Source of the DNA: Elusimicrobia bacterium RIFCSPLOWO2_01_FULL_59_12
GTDB lineage: Bacteria > Elusimicrobiota > Elusimicrobia > 2-01-FULL-59-12
Assembly: GCA_001800075.1 (NCBI GenBank)
Contig: MGUR01000076.1
Coordinates: 35,038-48,884, forward strand
Length of the DNA stretch: 13,847 nucleotides
Reading direction: 5' to 3'
Shown here: in pieces, positions 1 through 8,582 of the stretch
How positions within the stretch are numbered: the stretch's first letter is position 1
Layout: each line of letters begins with the position of its first letter
Notes under the pieces: generated by a model
The model's input: only the letters and a program-made list of their open reading frames with translations
What the model was told of the DNA's origin: nothing
The model's database searches: none
Made by a program: the position numbers and the translations under genes

Positions 1-2074
<2,074 letters not shown>

Positions 2075-2078
<4 letters not shown>

Positions 2079-2452
2079 TGATCCTTTGTGGCGGGTTCGG
2101 CCAAGCCGAGTAGTAGTCCCTTTTCATGCCAGAGGGTGACCCGAAGGCCATCCACCTCCCAAACGCCGGCGTGAATCCCGGCCGACTCCTCCGTCGACTT
2201 TACTTGATAGAGCGTGCAAAGCATCCCATTCGGTTTCGACAGGCGGATTTGCGCAGCGGGCTGACTGCCCAAAGAATAGGATCCGGCGATCACGCAAGCC
2301 GCCGTCGCTCCACTCACCGCCCATTTTCGCCATTGCCTGTTGAAGAGAAAAGGGCCGTCGATCTGCTGAACAAGCAAGGCAAGCCGTTCGCGGGGCAATG
2401 CCTTCGCCGCGTAATGTGCCGCCAACCGCTGGTTCAGTCTTTCGTCATTCAT
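2075..2452 (-). CDS. Membrane anti-sigma-factor-like protein, probably internally shortened
   Basis: This is a 125-residue protein with a charged, presumably cytoplasmic N-terminus (MNDERLNQRLAAHY), one membrane segment at about 44-60, and a small C-terminal domain with QPAAQIRL (64-71), CTLYQ, and GLRVTLWHEKGLLLGLAEP (102-120). In anti-sigma-like proteins of this kind I recall a roughly 70-residue segment between the membrane helix and the AAQIRL/TLYQ strand. Here LGS runs directly into QPAAQIRL, so an in-frame internal deletion is likely; this is inference from remembered family layout. It starts 8 bases inside the end of the ECF sigma remnant and its stop overlaps the DUF255 start, a classic sigma/anti-sigma/effector arrangement. 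With its sigma partner broken, its present role is doubtful. No zinc-binding Cys/His motif is seen. Confidence 0.7.
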
Positions 2453-2744
2453 GTCGCACTCCCGGGGGAGATTCGACGCCCAATCGCTTTTTCAATTTCT
2501 GGCGGGCCCGATGAATCAAACTCAAGACGGTTCCCCTTGGTATTTCCAGCCGGATCGTTGCGAACAAATAGCCCCGGTGCCAGGGTCCTTGAGACCTGGT
2601 AAGCCTCAAGCAGGCCTCCTGCAGAAGGTCTTCGGCGGCGGTCGTTGGATCGTCCGCCGCCGAAGCCGGTGAACCCGCCAACCCGGCAATACCCATTGAT
2701 TGCAGCCAGGCGAATCCAATTACGCCTCCTATCGTTGAGTTCAT
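2445..2744 (-). pseudogene. ECF sigma-70 factor remnant, lacking the segment between region 2 and region 4
   Basis: The frame ending at 2445 contains a sigma region 2 signature (TTAAEDLLQEACLRL, then HRGYLFATIR) followed immediately by a region 4 end (LEIPRGTVLSLIHRARQKL). In ordinary ECF factors about 70 or more residues separate these, including the rest of region 2, the linker and the first helices of region 4. Here they are joined in frame. The N-terminus is also abnormal. A strong AGGAGG at 2725-2730 is placed for a TTG at 2719 that lies in a different frame, whereas the in-frame ATG at 2744 has no clear ribosome site. The product could not form a normal sigma factor. It sits directly upstream of its presumed anti-sigma partner, overlapping it by 8 bases. 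An unusually compact regulator is possible but unlikely. Confidence 0.75.
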
Positions 2745-2748
2745 CTCA

Positions 2749-2967
2749 CTAACGGGTAAGCATCCAGTAGGCCCCCGTGGCCATGACGCCTGCGGCAGGT
2801 AAAGTGACCAGCCAGGCCAGAGCGATGTGGCGAACAGTGCCCCATTCGATTCCGCGCACCCCTTTGCGGAACCCCATGCCCATAATGGCGGATCCGGAAG
2901 CATGCGTCGTAGAAACCGGGAAACCATAGATTGCAGTCCCCACGACAAGAGCGCTTGTCGCAAGGTT
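2749..2967 (-). pseudogene. C-terminal remnant of a second PiT permease
   Basis: The frame encodes the last quarter of a PiT (inorganic phosphate transporter) protein, including NLATSALVVGTAIYGFPVS, TTH, GMGFRKG and AWLVTLP, and ends at the TAG at 2749. It aligns without gaps to the C-terminus of the complete PiT gene in this window (4282-5271) at roughly 60% identity by eye, so it is a diverged paralogue and not a recent duplicate. Only about 72 residues remain. The N-terminal repeat with the GAND motif and the middle GLNDTPK motif are absent. At about 2961-2970 it fuses in frame to the acyltransferase remnant; the junction falls in an Asn-Leu that both families could supply. It cannot transport on its own. 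Confidence 0.85.
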
Positions 2968-3105
2968 GTCCGCAATGATCGATCGCCGCGAACGATTGAT
3001 TCTGCAGATGGCTTTTGCCGCGCCTCGCGCAATTGCGTAGCGCCACCGCTTAGGAATGACAAACGTGAACAGCTATTCCAGAAATTCGTAGATATCGGCG
3101 CTCAC
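2962..3105 (-). pseudogene. N-terminal remnant of a lysophospholipid (LpxL/HtrB-like) acyltransferase with an amber codon
   Basis: A GTG at 3105 overlaps the stop of the SGNH hydrolase (GTGA) and is preceded by GGAGGGC, so it looks like a genuine coupled start. The reading is VSADIYEFLE, then TAG at 3073-3075, then LFTFVIPKRWRYAIARG and AKAICRINRSRRSIIADN. The pattern of Arg-Tyr-Ala-Ile-Ala-Arg-Gly, then Arg-x-x-Arg-Arg and an Asn-Leu resembles the start of LpxL/HtrB-type acyltransferases, in which Tyr would be natural at the amber position. The catalytic HX4D region and all later parts are missing, because the frame passes directly into the tail of a PiT permease. I read it as a nonsense-mutated, deleted gene. 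The family call rests on a short stretch and is moderate. Confidence 0.55.
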
Positions 3106-4268
3106 CCGCCCTCCTTATGAAGGAAATATTCTGTCAAGAGCTCGCCGGCCAAGCGGTGGCCATCTTGATTCCAATGCCCTCCGCCGAGATGCGTCGTTTT
3201 AAATCCGTGCAGAAAGATGCGGTTCTGTTCAGCGTAGGATTGCATCCGGGGCGCCAACGTAACCATCTCAAGATGCTTCTGACCGGCGAAGCGCGTGAGG
3301 CGCCTCTCGGGGTAGAACAAATCCTTCACTCCCAGCTTCTGCATGAATCGCAAACGCACGCTCGGATCCGGATGGATTTGCATACCGCTCGATACGGTTG
3401 CCGCGACAAATCGGGCCCCTTTGGAGATCACTTCTTCGCGCATTTCGAGAAGGAGGCGTTCTGTGATATCCCACGCGTCACCCCAATCCTTATTGATCTG
3501 TTCAAAATAGACGGCGTCATCCAAACCGGGTTCCCCGGGCAAATTATCGCGTTCCGGCGTCATCTGGCCCCAGTTTTTCACATTCTTGTATCGATGCAGC
3601 AATTGAAGTGCCCGCAAATGATCCGAGAGTTTTATAAACCGCTGCCAAAACTTCGTCGTTTTGAACTCGTAAGTCCGAGATTTTCGGAATGAGTCATCCA
3701 GGCGCAGGGCCCCCTTGTGAAAAACGTAAAATGGGCGAAGCGTATCCGTTTCCAAGATCCTGGAATTATTTCGAATATCGTTTCCAATAGTTATCATTAA
3801 CAACACGATATCAGGGGAATAGGCCCATACACGATGCTTTAAAGTCAACAGTTCCTGCGCCGTACCGTATCCGGCCACCCCAAAATTGATGACCTCGACA
3901 CGTTTGGATTGAAAGGCCTTCCTTTTGTTTAACTCGGCTTCTAAAACGGACCAGAATGTCTGTTCCATCGGAACTTGGAGAGCTTCGGCAAAAGAATCGC
4001 CCAGCACGGCGATACGAACCGTATCCGCGGATTTTAGTTTATCGTGCTCACGATCCCGCAGCCCCTCACCATTGACTCGAATGAAGGCCTCTCCCTCGTC
4101 ACGCCACCACCCTTGTGCGTTCGGACGGAGTCGGTGCCCTGTCAATTCGTCGGGCGCATAAAAAATGGGGTACGAAAGGCCCCCAAGCCGTAACGCCAGC
4201 TCTGAGAGGCCCGTCGTGAATAGCGTGCCAATCGCCAACAATCCTAGATAGGCGAGCCATCGCTTCAT
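3102..4268 (-). CDS. SGNH/GDSL hydrolase-fold protein, membrane anchored
   Basis: A 388-residue protein. The ATG at 4268 was chosen because it gives MKRWLAYLGLLAIG, a good N-terminal membrane anchor, and lies 13 bases after the PiT stop; the longer reading would overlap PiT and add a charged prefix. SGNH blocks are visible: block I with VLGDSF and the Ser92 nucleophile, block II around NFGVAGYGT (128-136), block III with IGND (161-164), and a block V-like NQDGH with Asp369 and His371. The protein probably faces the periplasm. Relatives often sit in envelope or exopolysaccharide loci and act as esterases or acyl transferases on glycans; the substrate here is unknown. The GTG of the following acyltransferase remnant overlaps its stop, so a lipid- or glycan-acyl role is plausible. 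All key residues are present. Confidence 0.85.
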   Translation of the reverse strand: MKRWLAYLGLLAIGTLFTTGLSELALRLGGLSYPIFYAPDELTGHRLRPNAQGWWRDEGEAFIRVNGEGLRDREHDKLKSADTVRIAVLGDSFAEALQVPMEQTFWSVLEAELNKRKAFQSKRVEVINFGVAGYGTAQELLTLKHRVWAYSPDIVLLMITIGNDIRNNSRILETDTLRPFYVFHKGALRLDDSFRKSRTYEFKTTKFWQRFIKLSDHLRALQLLHRYKNVKNWGQMTPERDNLPGEPGLDDAVYFEQINKDWGDAWDITERLLLEMREEVISKGARFVAATVSSGMQIHPDPSVRLRFMQKLGVKDLFYPERRLTRFAGQKHLEMVTLAPRMQSYAEQNRIFLHGFKTTHLGGGHWNQDGHRLAGELLTEYFLHKEGG

Positions 4269-4281
4269 GGTTTTAACATCT

Positions 4282-5271
4282 TCATTGAAAATGCTTGAGC
4301 GTCCAGGACGCACTCACCGCAATCGCGCCGGCTGTGGGAAGCGTGACGAGCCAAGCCACGAGAATGTCTCGAACCACCCGCACATTCAAAGAAGAAAACC
4401 CTTTGCGGACACCCATCCCTATAATGGCTGAACTGGAGACATGGGTCGTTGACACCGGAAAGCCGTGGACGGCGGTGGCGATCACTAAAGCGGAAGTGGC
4501 CAGGTTCGCGGCGAATCCTTCGAGGTGGTTCATTTCAGTCACTTTATGGGCCAGGGTTTCGGTGACCTTGAATCCCATCGCGATTCCGCCCGCCGCCATC
4601 GCCAACGCCAGCGCGAGGAAAAACCAATGTGGCGCGACTTGAACCCTGGGGTCAACCAAGTAGTAAAAGATAAATCCCATCGACGCGATCTTGGGCGTGT
4701 CATTAAGTCCCCGGGCAAAGCCGGAGGACATCGCGCTTGCCCAGTGAGCCCAGTGGCAGTTCAGGCAGTATTGCCTCGCGCACAGCCAATATAGAAACCG
4801 GAAAACGAGCCACGCCGGTCCAAAGGCGATGACGGGCGACAACAGCAGAGGAATAAGCACTTTGTGCGTGAGGCTGCCCCAAAGGATCTGGTCGAACCCG
4901 AAGGTATAGATGCCGGTCAAAACGACGCTGCCCACAATGGTATGCGTCGTGGAAACCGGCATGCCGAGTCGCGTCGAGAGCATCACCCAACCGATTGATC
5001 CCGCCAGGACGGACAGGGCAAAGAACTGATTGATCTGGACCTGAGGCGAAAGCATGCCTTGGGTAAAAAGCAGGGTCATTTTCACGGCCCACGCGGAAGC
5101 CAGCACCGACCCGGCGGCCGTCGCAAGGGCTACTAGAATAACAGCTCTTTTGTAGTCGGACTCACCGCTTCCCACCAACGTGGCGATGGATTTCGAGATG
5201 TCGTTGGCGCCATTGGCGAAGGCCAGGGCCGCCGCGCCGACTAATCCCGCAACAAGAACCAGAGAGTCCAT
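4282..5271 (-). CDS. pit: PiT-family inorganic phosphate (probably also arsenate) transporter
   Basis: A 329-residue polytopic membrane protein with the two inverted PiT signature regions: FANGANDISKSIATLVGSG (18-36) with GMPVSTTH (103-110), and GLNDTPKIA (188-196) with GFPVSTTH (250-257). Roughly ten hydrophobic segments are visible. Known family members import phosphate coupled to H+ or Na+, and arsenate can enter by the same route. In this operon it starts 3 bases after the ArsM stop, which suggests arsenate or phosphate supply for the neighbouring pathway; that is inference. The central hydrophilic loop is short and carries Cys164, Cys169, Cys172 and His173 just before the second signature. 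No N- or C-terminal truncation is apparent. Confidence 0.92.
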   Translation of the reverse strand: MDSLVLVAGLVGAAALAFANGANDISKSIATLVGSGESDYKRAVILVALATAAGSVLASAWAVKMTLLFTQGMLSPQVQINQFFALSVLAGSIGWVMLSTRLGMPVSTTHTIVGSVVLTGIYTFGFDQILWGSLTHKVLIPLLLSPVIAFGPAWLVFRFLYWLCARQYCLNCHWAHWASAMSSGFARGLNDTPKIASMGFIFYYLVDPRVQVAPHWFFLALALAMAAGGIAMGFKVTETLAHKVTEMNHLEGFAANLATSALVIATAVHGFPVSTTHVSSSAIIGMGVRKGFSSLNVRVVRDILVAWLVTLPTAGAIAVSASWTLKHFQ

Positions 5272-5274
5272 GCT

Positions 5275-6369
5275 CTAGCAGCAGCTCCCCGGCTCGCCGC
5301 CCTTTGGGCGAGCCTCGCCTGAGACAGGCGGGCAGCAGGAAGAGCCCTCCGATGGTTTGTCTGTCGCTCGATAGTCGAGTCCTTTGGTTTCCTTCGGATC
5401 TCGGTGGGTGTCGCGCGAGCAGTCAAACGACTTCACGCCTTCCGGGACATCTGTCAACGGCAGAACCGGCTCGAACTGGCCCGAATAAGGGTCGGACATC
5501 AGAAGCTTAAATGTCTTTTCACAGACCGCTTCGGGCACGCCGCGTTCGTAACGGTGGTTGTCATCGTCATAAGCGCAACGGAATGGTCCCTTGTAAATCA
5601 CCGCCTTATTCGTTTCCCAGCAGGGCCCCTGCTTTCCTTTGTAGGCGGCGATCGTTACGGAGCGAAATTCGATGCCTTCGACCGTTCGCCAGGGTTTTTG
5701 ACCGCGCTTAAGAACAACCATTCCGTGAAAATCAGCCTTCTGGAACGCTTTCAGGAACTCCTGCTCCTGAAACGCTCCGGAGATGCATCCACTCCACAGT
5801 TCAGCGTTATTCTGGAGATGGATTGGAACCGCCTCGTCTGAAACGATATCGGAGATGACCGCGCGGCCGCCTTTCTTCAGCACGCGAAACATTTCCTTAA
5901 AGAGCCGCTCTTTGGCGCCCGGCTCAACGAGATTCAGCACACAGTTGGAAACAATCACATCCACCGAGCCATCGGGGATTATGCCCAGTTCCTGGATCTT
6001 TCCCTTGTGAAATTCAACGTTGTGATAACCGAGCTTATCGCCGAGGGTCTTTTGATATTTTCGGGCCAGAGCAAGCATATCGTCATTCATGTCGATGCCA
6101 ATCACGCGACCCTGCGGACCCACCACCTGCGCGGAGATATAACAGATCTTTCCGCCGCCGGAACCGAGGTCGAGCACCGTTTCCCCCGGCTTCAAATACG
6201 CGGATGGATCCCCACACCCATAATCACGTTCCAGGATTTCCTGGGGCAGAATCTCCAGATATTTCTTGTTGTAAACCACCGGACAGCAAAGTTCCGGAAC
6301 CTGCTGCTGTGCTCCATTGGCGTAGCGGTCTTTGACGGCTTTTTCAAAATCCAGCGTTTCAGATGTCAT
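5275..6369 (-). CDS. arsM: ArsM-type arsenite S-adenosylmethionine methyltransferase
   Basis: A 364-residue class I SAM methyltransferase. Motif I is VLDLGSGGG (65-73) and the acidic loop is GIDMNDDM (91-98). Cysteines matching the arsenic-binding positions of ArsM enzymes are present: Cys52 in YGCG, Cys143 in SNCVLNL and Cys195 in SGCISGA. An N-terminal ELCCP (28-29) and a long C-terminal domain with Cys250, Cys265, Cys283 and Cys317 follow. The extreme C-terminus has two Cys-Cys pairs (345-346 and 363-364), the latter directly before the stop. ArsM methylates As(III) stepwise; in arsenosugar producers the dimethylated product feeds ArsS. The start is supported by GGGAGG a few bases upstream and an ATGA overlap with the truncated GT2. 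A sister-family activity on another thiophilic substrate cannot be excluded, but the ArsS neighbour supports arsenic. Confidence 0.87.
   Translation of the reverse strand: MTSETLDFEKAVKDRYANGAQQQVPELCCPVVYNKKYLEILPQEILERDYGCGDPSAYLKPGETVLDLGSGGGKICYISAQVVGPQGRVIGIDMNDDMLALARKYQKTLGDKLGYHNVEFHKGKIQELGIIPDGSVDVIVSNCVLNLVEPGAKERLFKEMFRVLKKGGRAVISDIVSDEAVPIHLQNNAELWSGCISGAFQEQEFLKAFQKADFHGMVVLKRGQKPWRTVEGIEFRSVTIAAYKGKQGPCWETNKAVIYKGPFRCAYDDDNHRYERGVPEAVCEKTFKLLMSDPYSGQFEPVLPLTDVPEGVKSFDCSRDTHRDPKETKGLDYRATDKPSEGSSCCPPVSGEARPKGGEPGSCC
5291..5330. repeat. Two adjacent perfect hairpins in the 3' end of arsM
   Basis: GGCTCGCC (5291-5298) pairs with GGCGAGCC (5307-5314), and directly next to it CGCCTG (5316-5321) pairs with CAGGCG (5325-5330) across a 3-base loop. 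Together they encode the Pro/Gly-rich spacer between the two C-terminal Cys-Cys pairs of ArsM. The layout resembles short palindromic (REP-like) elements that insert in genes in frame. In the mRNA the hairpins lie just ahead of the arsM/pit junction and could slow ribosomes, stabilise the transcript or modulate PiT expression. No run of T follows on the minus strand, so a simple terminator is unlikely. Confidence 0.6.
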
Positions 6370-6821
6370 GACGAGCCTCCCGTTCGCTGTTCCTTTTCGA
6401 TGGGACCTGCGGCGAATAACTCGGGCGCCCCGGCTTTATATCCCCCGCGATCCGACCGCTTGAGATGAACGATGTCGATGCCCTTTTCGCGGGGATCATT
6501 CACCCGCCGCTCAACCAGAAGCGAGGTTTCATCGGTCGAGTCGTCCAGAATCTGAATCTCGAGGAGGTTCAGGGGATAATCCAGCGCACAGACGCTGTCG
6601 ATGAGACGTTCGACCACATACTTCTCGTTATAGAGAGGCAGCTGAACGGCGACGCGAGGCCACTCACCGGGAATCGGTGTCACCGGCAATTCGCCCGGTG
6701 GCGCATGGCGAACACGCTGGTAGACAAACAGAATCCATAGACGATGGATTCCAAAGACGGCCAGAAGTCCCATCGCGCCCGCGACAAGAATCGTTACGCC
6801 ATGATCAATCCAGATCATCAT
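6366..6821 (-). pseudogene. Truncated GT2 (cellulose-synthase-like) membrane glycosyltransferase
   Basis: The 151-residue reading begins with a membrane helix (about 10-33) followed by the start of a GT2 catalytic domain: PRVAVQLPLYNEKYVVERL (55-73), ILDDSTDET (91-99) and DRGGYKAGA (124-132). Family members usually go on for more than 300 further residues with a DxD, an ED and a QxxRW motif and several C-terminal helices. Here the frame leaves the family after KAGA and ends with an unrelated-looking tail (PELFAAGP, EKEQRTGGSS). It should be inactive as a transferase. Its stop overlaps the arsM ATG, and its end supplies the GGGAGG ribosome site of arsM, so the stub may survive because it feeds translation into arsM. 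The original sugar donor is unknown. Confidence 0.8.
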
Positions 6822-6833
6822 GCTTAGACGAGC

Positions 6834-8582
6834 TTAAACATCAAACGAGGCTCCCTTTGGGAATTGATCGACCCATGTAGCGCGAATTCCCGCTGTGGCT
6901 TTCCCGCCCAGCGCAGACAGAGAGAAAGCCAGCGCTCCGGTCGGACACACGGAGATACAAATCCCGCAGCCGATGCAGGAGGTGCTGAGGTTATCGAACG
7001 ATTCGCCTTTGAGCGCGAACTTCCGCACATCGATGCCGACTTCGCAGCAGCGCGAGCACATGTTGCAGGCGATACAGCGGTCTTTGTTGGAATCGATCCG
7101 ATACTTCCCGATCCCCCGGCGCGTCATCCATCCAGATAGGAGTTGCATAAAACCGGCCGTCGGGCACCAATAGCGGCACCAGACTTTTCCACCCAGAAAC
7201 GGATAGAGACTGATGGGGATAATCGCAATAAGGAACAAATCGACAACCCAGTTGTACGTTCCCTTGATCCAGCCACCCATGCGAGCGTCTATCCCGAAGC
7301 CCACCGCGAGCGTCGCAAACGCGGCAAACCCCAGAATCCAGTAGATCGCCCGTTCTCGTCTCACATTCTCAGGACCTTTCGGGGAGTAGTGCCGCCATTG
7401 ATCCCCGACCGTTTCAGCCAGGCCGCCGCACCCGCAGACCCAGCTGCAGTATTGCTTGCCGGTGAAAAGCACAAAGATCGGCAGGACGAGAAAACTCATC
7501 CCCAGCGTCCACCAGAAGTAAAACTTTCCGGGCTCCTGAAGAAACCCCTCCCATGTCGAAGGCCCCAGCGCCAGCGGCCAGGCATAGACGAGGCCGTAGG
7601 CCCGCCAGTTGTTGAGAATCAGCTCAGGGATAATCGAATAAAACGCGAGCTGGAAGAAAATAAGCGACAGGTATTTGCGCGTTTGAAGCGGGTCGCGATA
7701 GCGCCGGATGGCTTTGATCCCGAAATAGAGCACCAAGGCCGAATAAAGGAACGGATACCATCCGGCCAGATCACGCCCGCCGAAATGAAACCATCCCGGA
7801 TGCAGCTTCTTGATCATGTAAAAGGCAAATACACCGATCGCCGTCAGGCTTAAAGCGGTCCACCGTTTCCAGTCCCAGGTGTTTTCAAGGCGGATCCCGG
7901 CTTTCTTGAGAAATTCCGAGGGCATTCCGGTCCCCTCCACCATGGAACGCGACACTTTTCCGGGAGGGATCGGCTGAAGCTCCGCCACGTCCAGGCGGTT
8001 AAGCAAAACGAGTTTTCCAACGGCCACAATGACAAATTCCGAGCGGTAGCGACCCTTGTCGGTCACGACCTCGAAATGGTCTATCTTTTTCACGTCGACA
8101 ACCTTTTCATGCTCGCGCAGCTCGAGCGAGCGGGACTTGAGGTCGTCCTCCCAGCGTCGCACGAGCTCCCCGGCTTTGCAGTCACCGAACCAAAGGTCGC
8201 CGCAGATGTCCCTGTCCCCGGTTCGGGCAAGATAAAACGCATGTTCCGGTTCGAAGCGCTTGATGGCCGCAAAACGCGATTCAGCCTCGATCAACACATA
8301 ACGGACGCCGCGCTTCCCTAACTCCAGCGCCGCGTTCACGCCTGCAGGGCCTGCGCCGATGATCACCACACGGATATCGGTCGCCGCTGTACGTCTTAGA
8401 ACCATGTCGGCAATATGCCGGGCGGTATCAAACCCGGCGTTAAGCGCGGCTTTGACATCCGGCGTTCCAGCAATGTTGCCGATGACATAGAGCCCGGGAA
8501 TGTTGCTTTCGTGATGACGGTCTAGTAGGGGGTAGCGCTCACCCATATCCGTCATCGATCCCTTACCGAAGAAAAAACTCAT
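6834..8582 (-). CDS. Membrane fusion protein: NAD(P)/FAD-binding Rossmann domain plus NapH-like 4Fe-4S ferredoxin domain
   Basis: A 582-residue redox protein. Residues 1-62 resemble the C-terminal strap of thioredoxin-reductase-like flavoproteins (NIPGLYVIGNIAGT, AALNAGFDTARHI). A dinucleotide-binding fold follows with GAGPAG (76-81) and an IVAVGK strand (185-190). About six membrane segments lie between 240 and 463, with NapH-like cysteines at 379, 383, 385, 469 and 473. Two 4Fe-4S sites follow: Cys503/506/509/513 and Cys536/539/542/546. The second NADPH-binding fold expected after IVAVGK in full-length flavoproteins of this kind is not seen; the sequence passes to PSEFLKKAGI within about 35 residues. 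It likely moves electrons between a cytoplasmic nucleotide and the membrane. Its place in the arsenosugar block suggests supplying electrons to ArsS or to arsenic reduction, which is inference. The start overlaps the GT87 stop (ATGA), with GGAGG upstream. Confidence 0.8.
   Translation of the reverse strand: MSFFFGKGSMTDMGERYPLLDRHHESNIPGLYVIGNIAGTPDVKAALNAGFDTARHIADMVLRRTAATDIRVVIIGAGPAGVNAALELGKRGVRYVLIEAESRFAAIKRFEPEHAFYLARTGDRDICGDLWFGDCKAGELVRRWEDDLKSRSLELREHEKVVDVKKIDHFEVVTDKGRYRSEFVIVAVGKLVLLNRLDVAELQPIPPGKVSRSMVEGTGMPSEFLKKAGIRLENTWDWKRWTALSLTAIGVFAFYMIKKLHPGWFHFGGRDLAGWYPFLYSALVLYFGIKAIRRYRDPLQTRKYLSLIFFQLAFYSIIPELILNNWRAYGLVYAWPLALGPSTWEGFLQEPGKFYFWWTLGMSFLVLPIFVLFTGKQYCSWVCGCGGLAETVGDQWRHYSPKGPENVRRERAIYWILGFAAFATLAVGFGIDARMGGWIKGTYNWVVDLFLIAIIPISLYPFLGGKVWCRYWCPTAGFMQLLSGWMTRRGIGKYRIDSNKDRCIACNMCSRCCEVGIDVRKFALKGESFDNLSTSCIGCGICISVCPTGALAFSLSALGGKATAGIRATWVDQFPKGASFDV

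Noticed and set aside
3073..3075. TAG as a sense codon (pyrrolysine or suppressed amber)
   Set aside because: The downstream sequence is a deleted fusion of two genes and no pyrrolysine machinery is visible. A nonsense mutation in a decaying gene is simpler.
4753..4767. CLNCH in the PiT protein as a c-type haem site
   Set aside because: It lies in a short loop of a transporter family that binds no haem, and no cytochrome features surround it.
2749..5271. Recent duplication of the PiT gene flanking the SGNH hydrolase, as in a composite element
   Set aside because: The two C-termini share only about 60% residues by eye, so this is not a recent repeat, and no transposase or direct repeats were seen.
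5291..5330. Rho-independent terminator between arsM and pit
   Set aside because: The hairpins lie inside arsM coding sequence and no T-run follows on the minus strand.
7143..7853. Plus-strand open frame of 236 codons opposite the flavoprotein/FeS gene
   Set aside because: The composition is Arg/Pro/His-rich without motifs, and the opposite strand carries clear 4Fe-4S and membrane signatures, so it is a shadow of GC-rich coding DNA.
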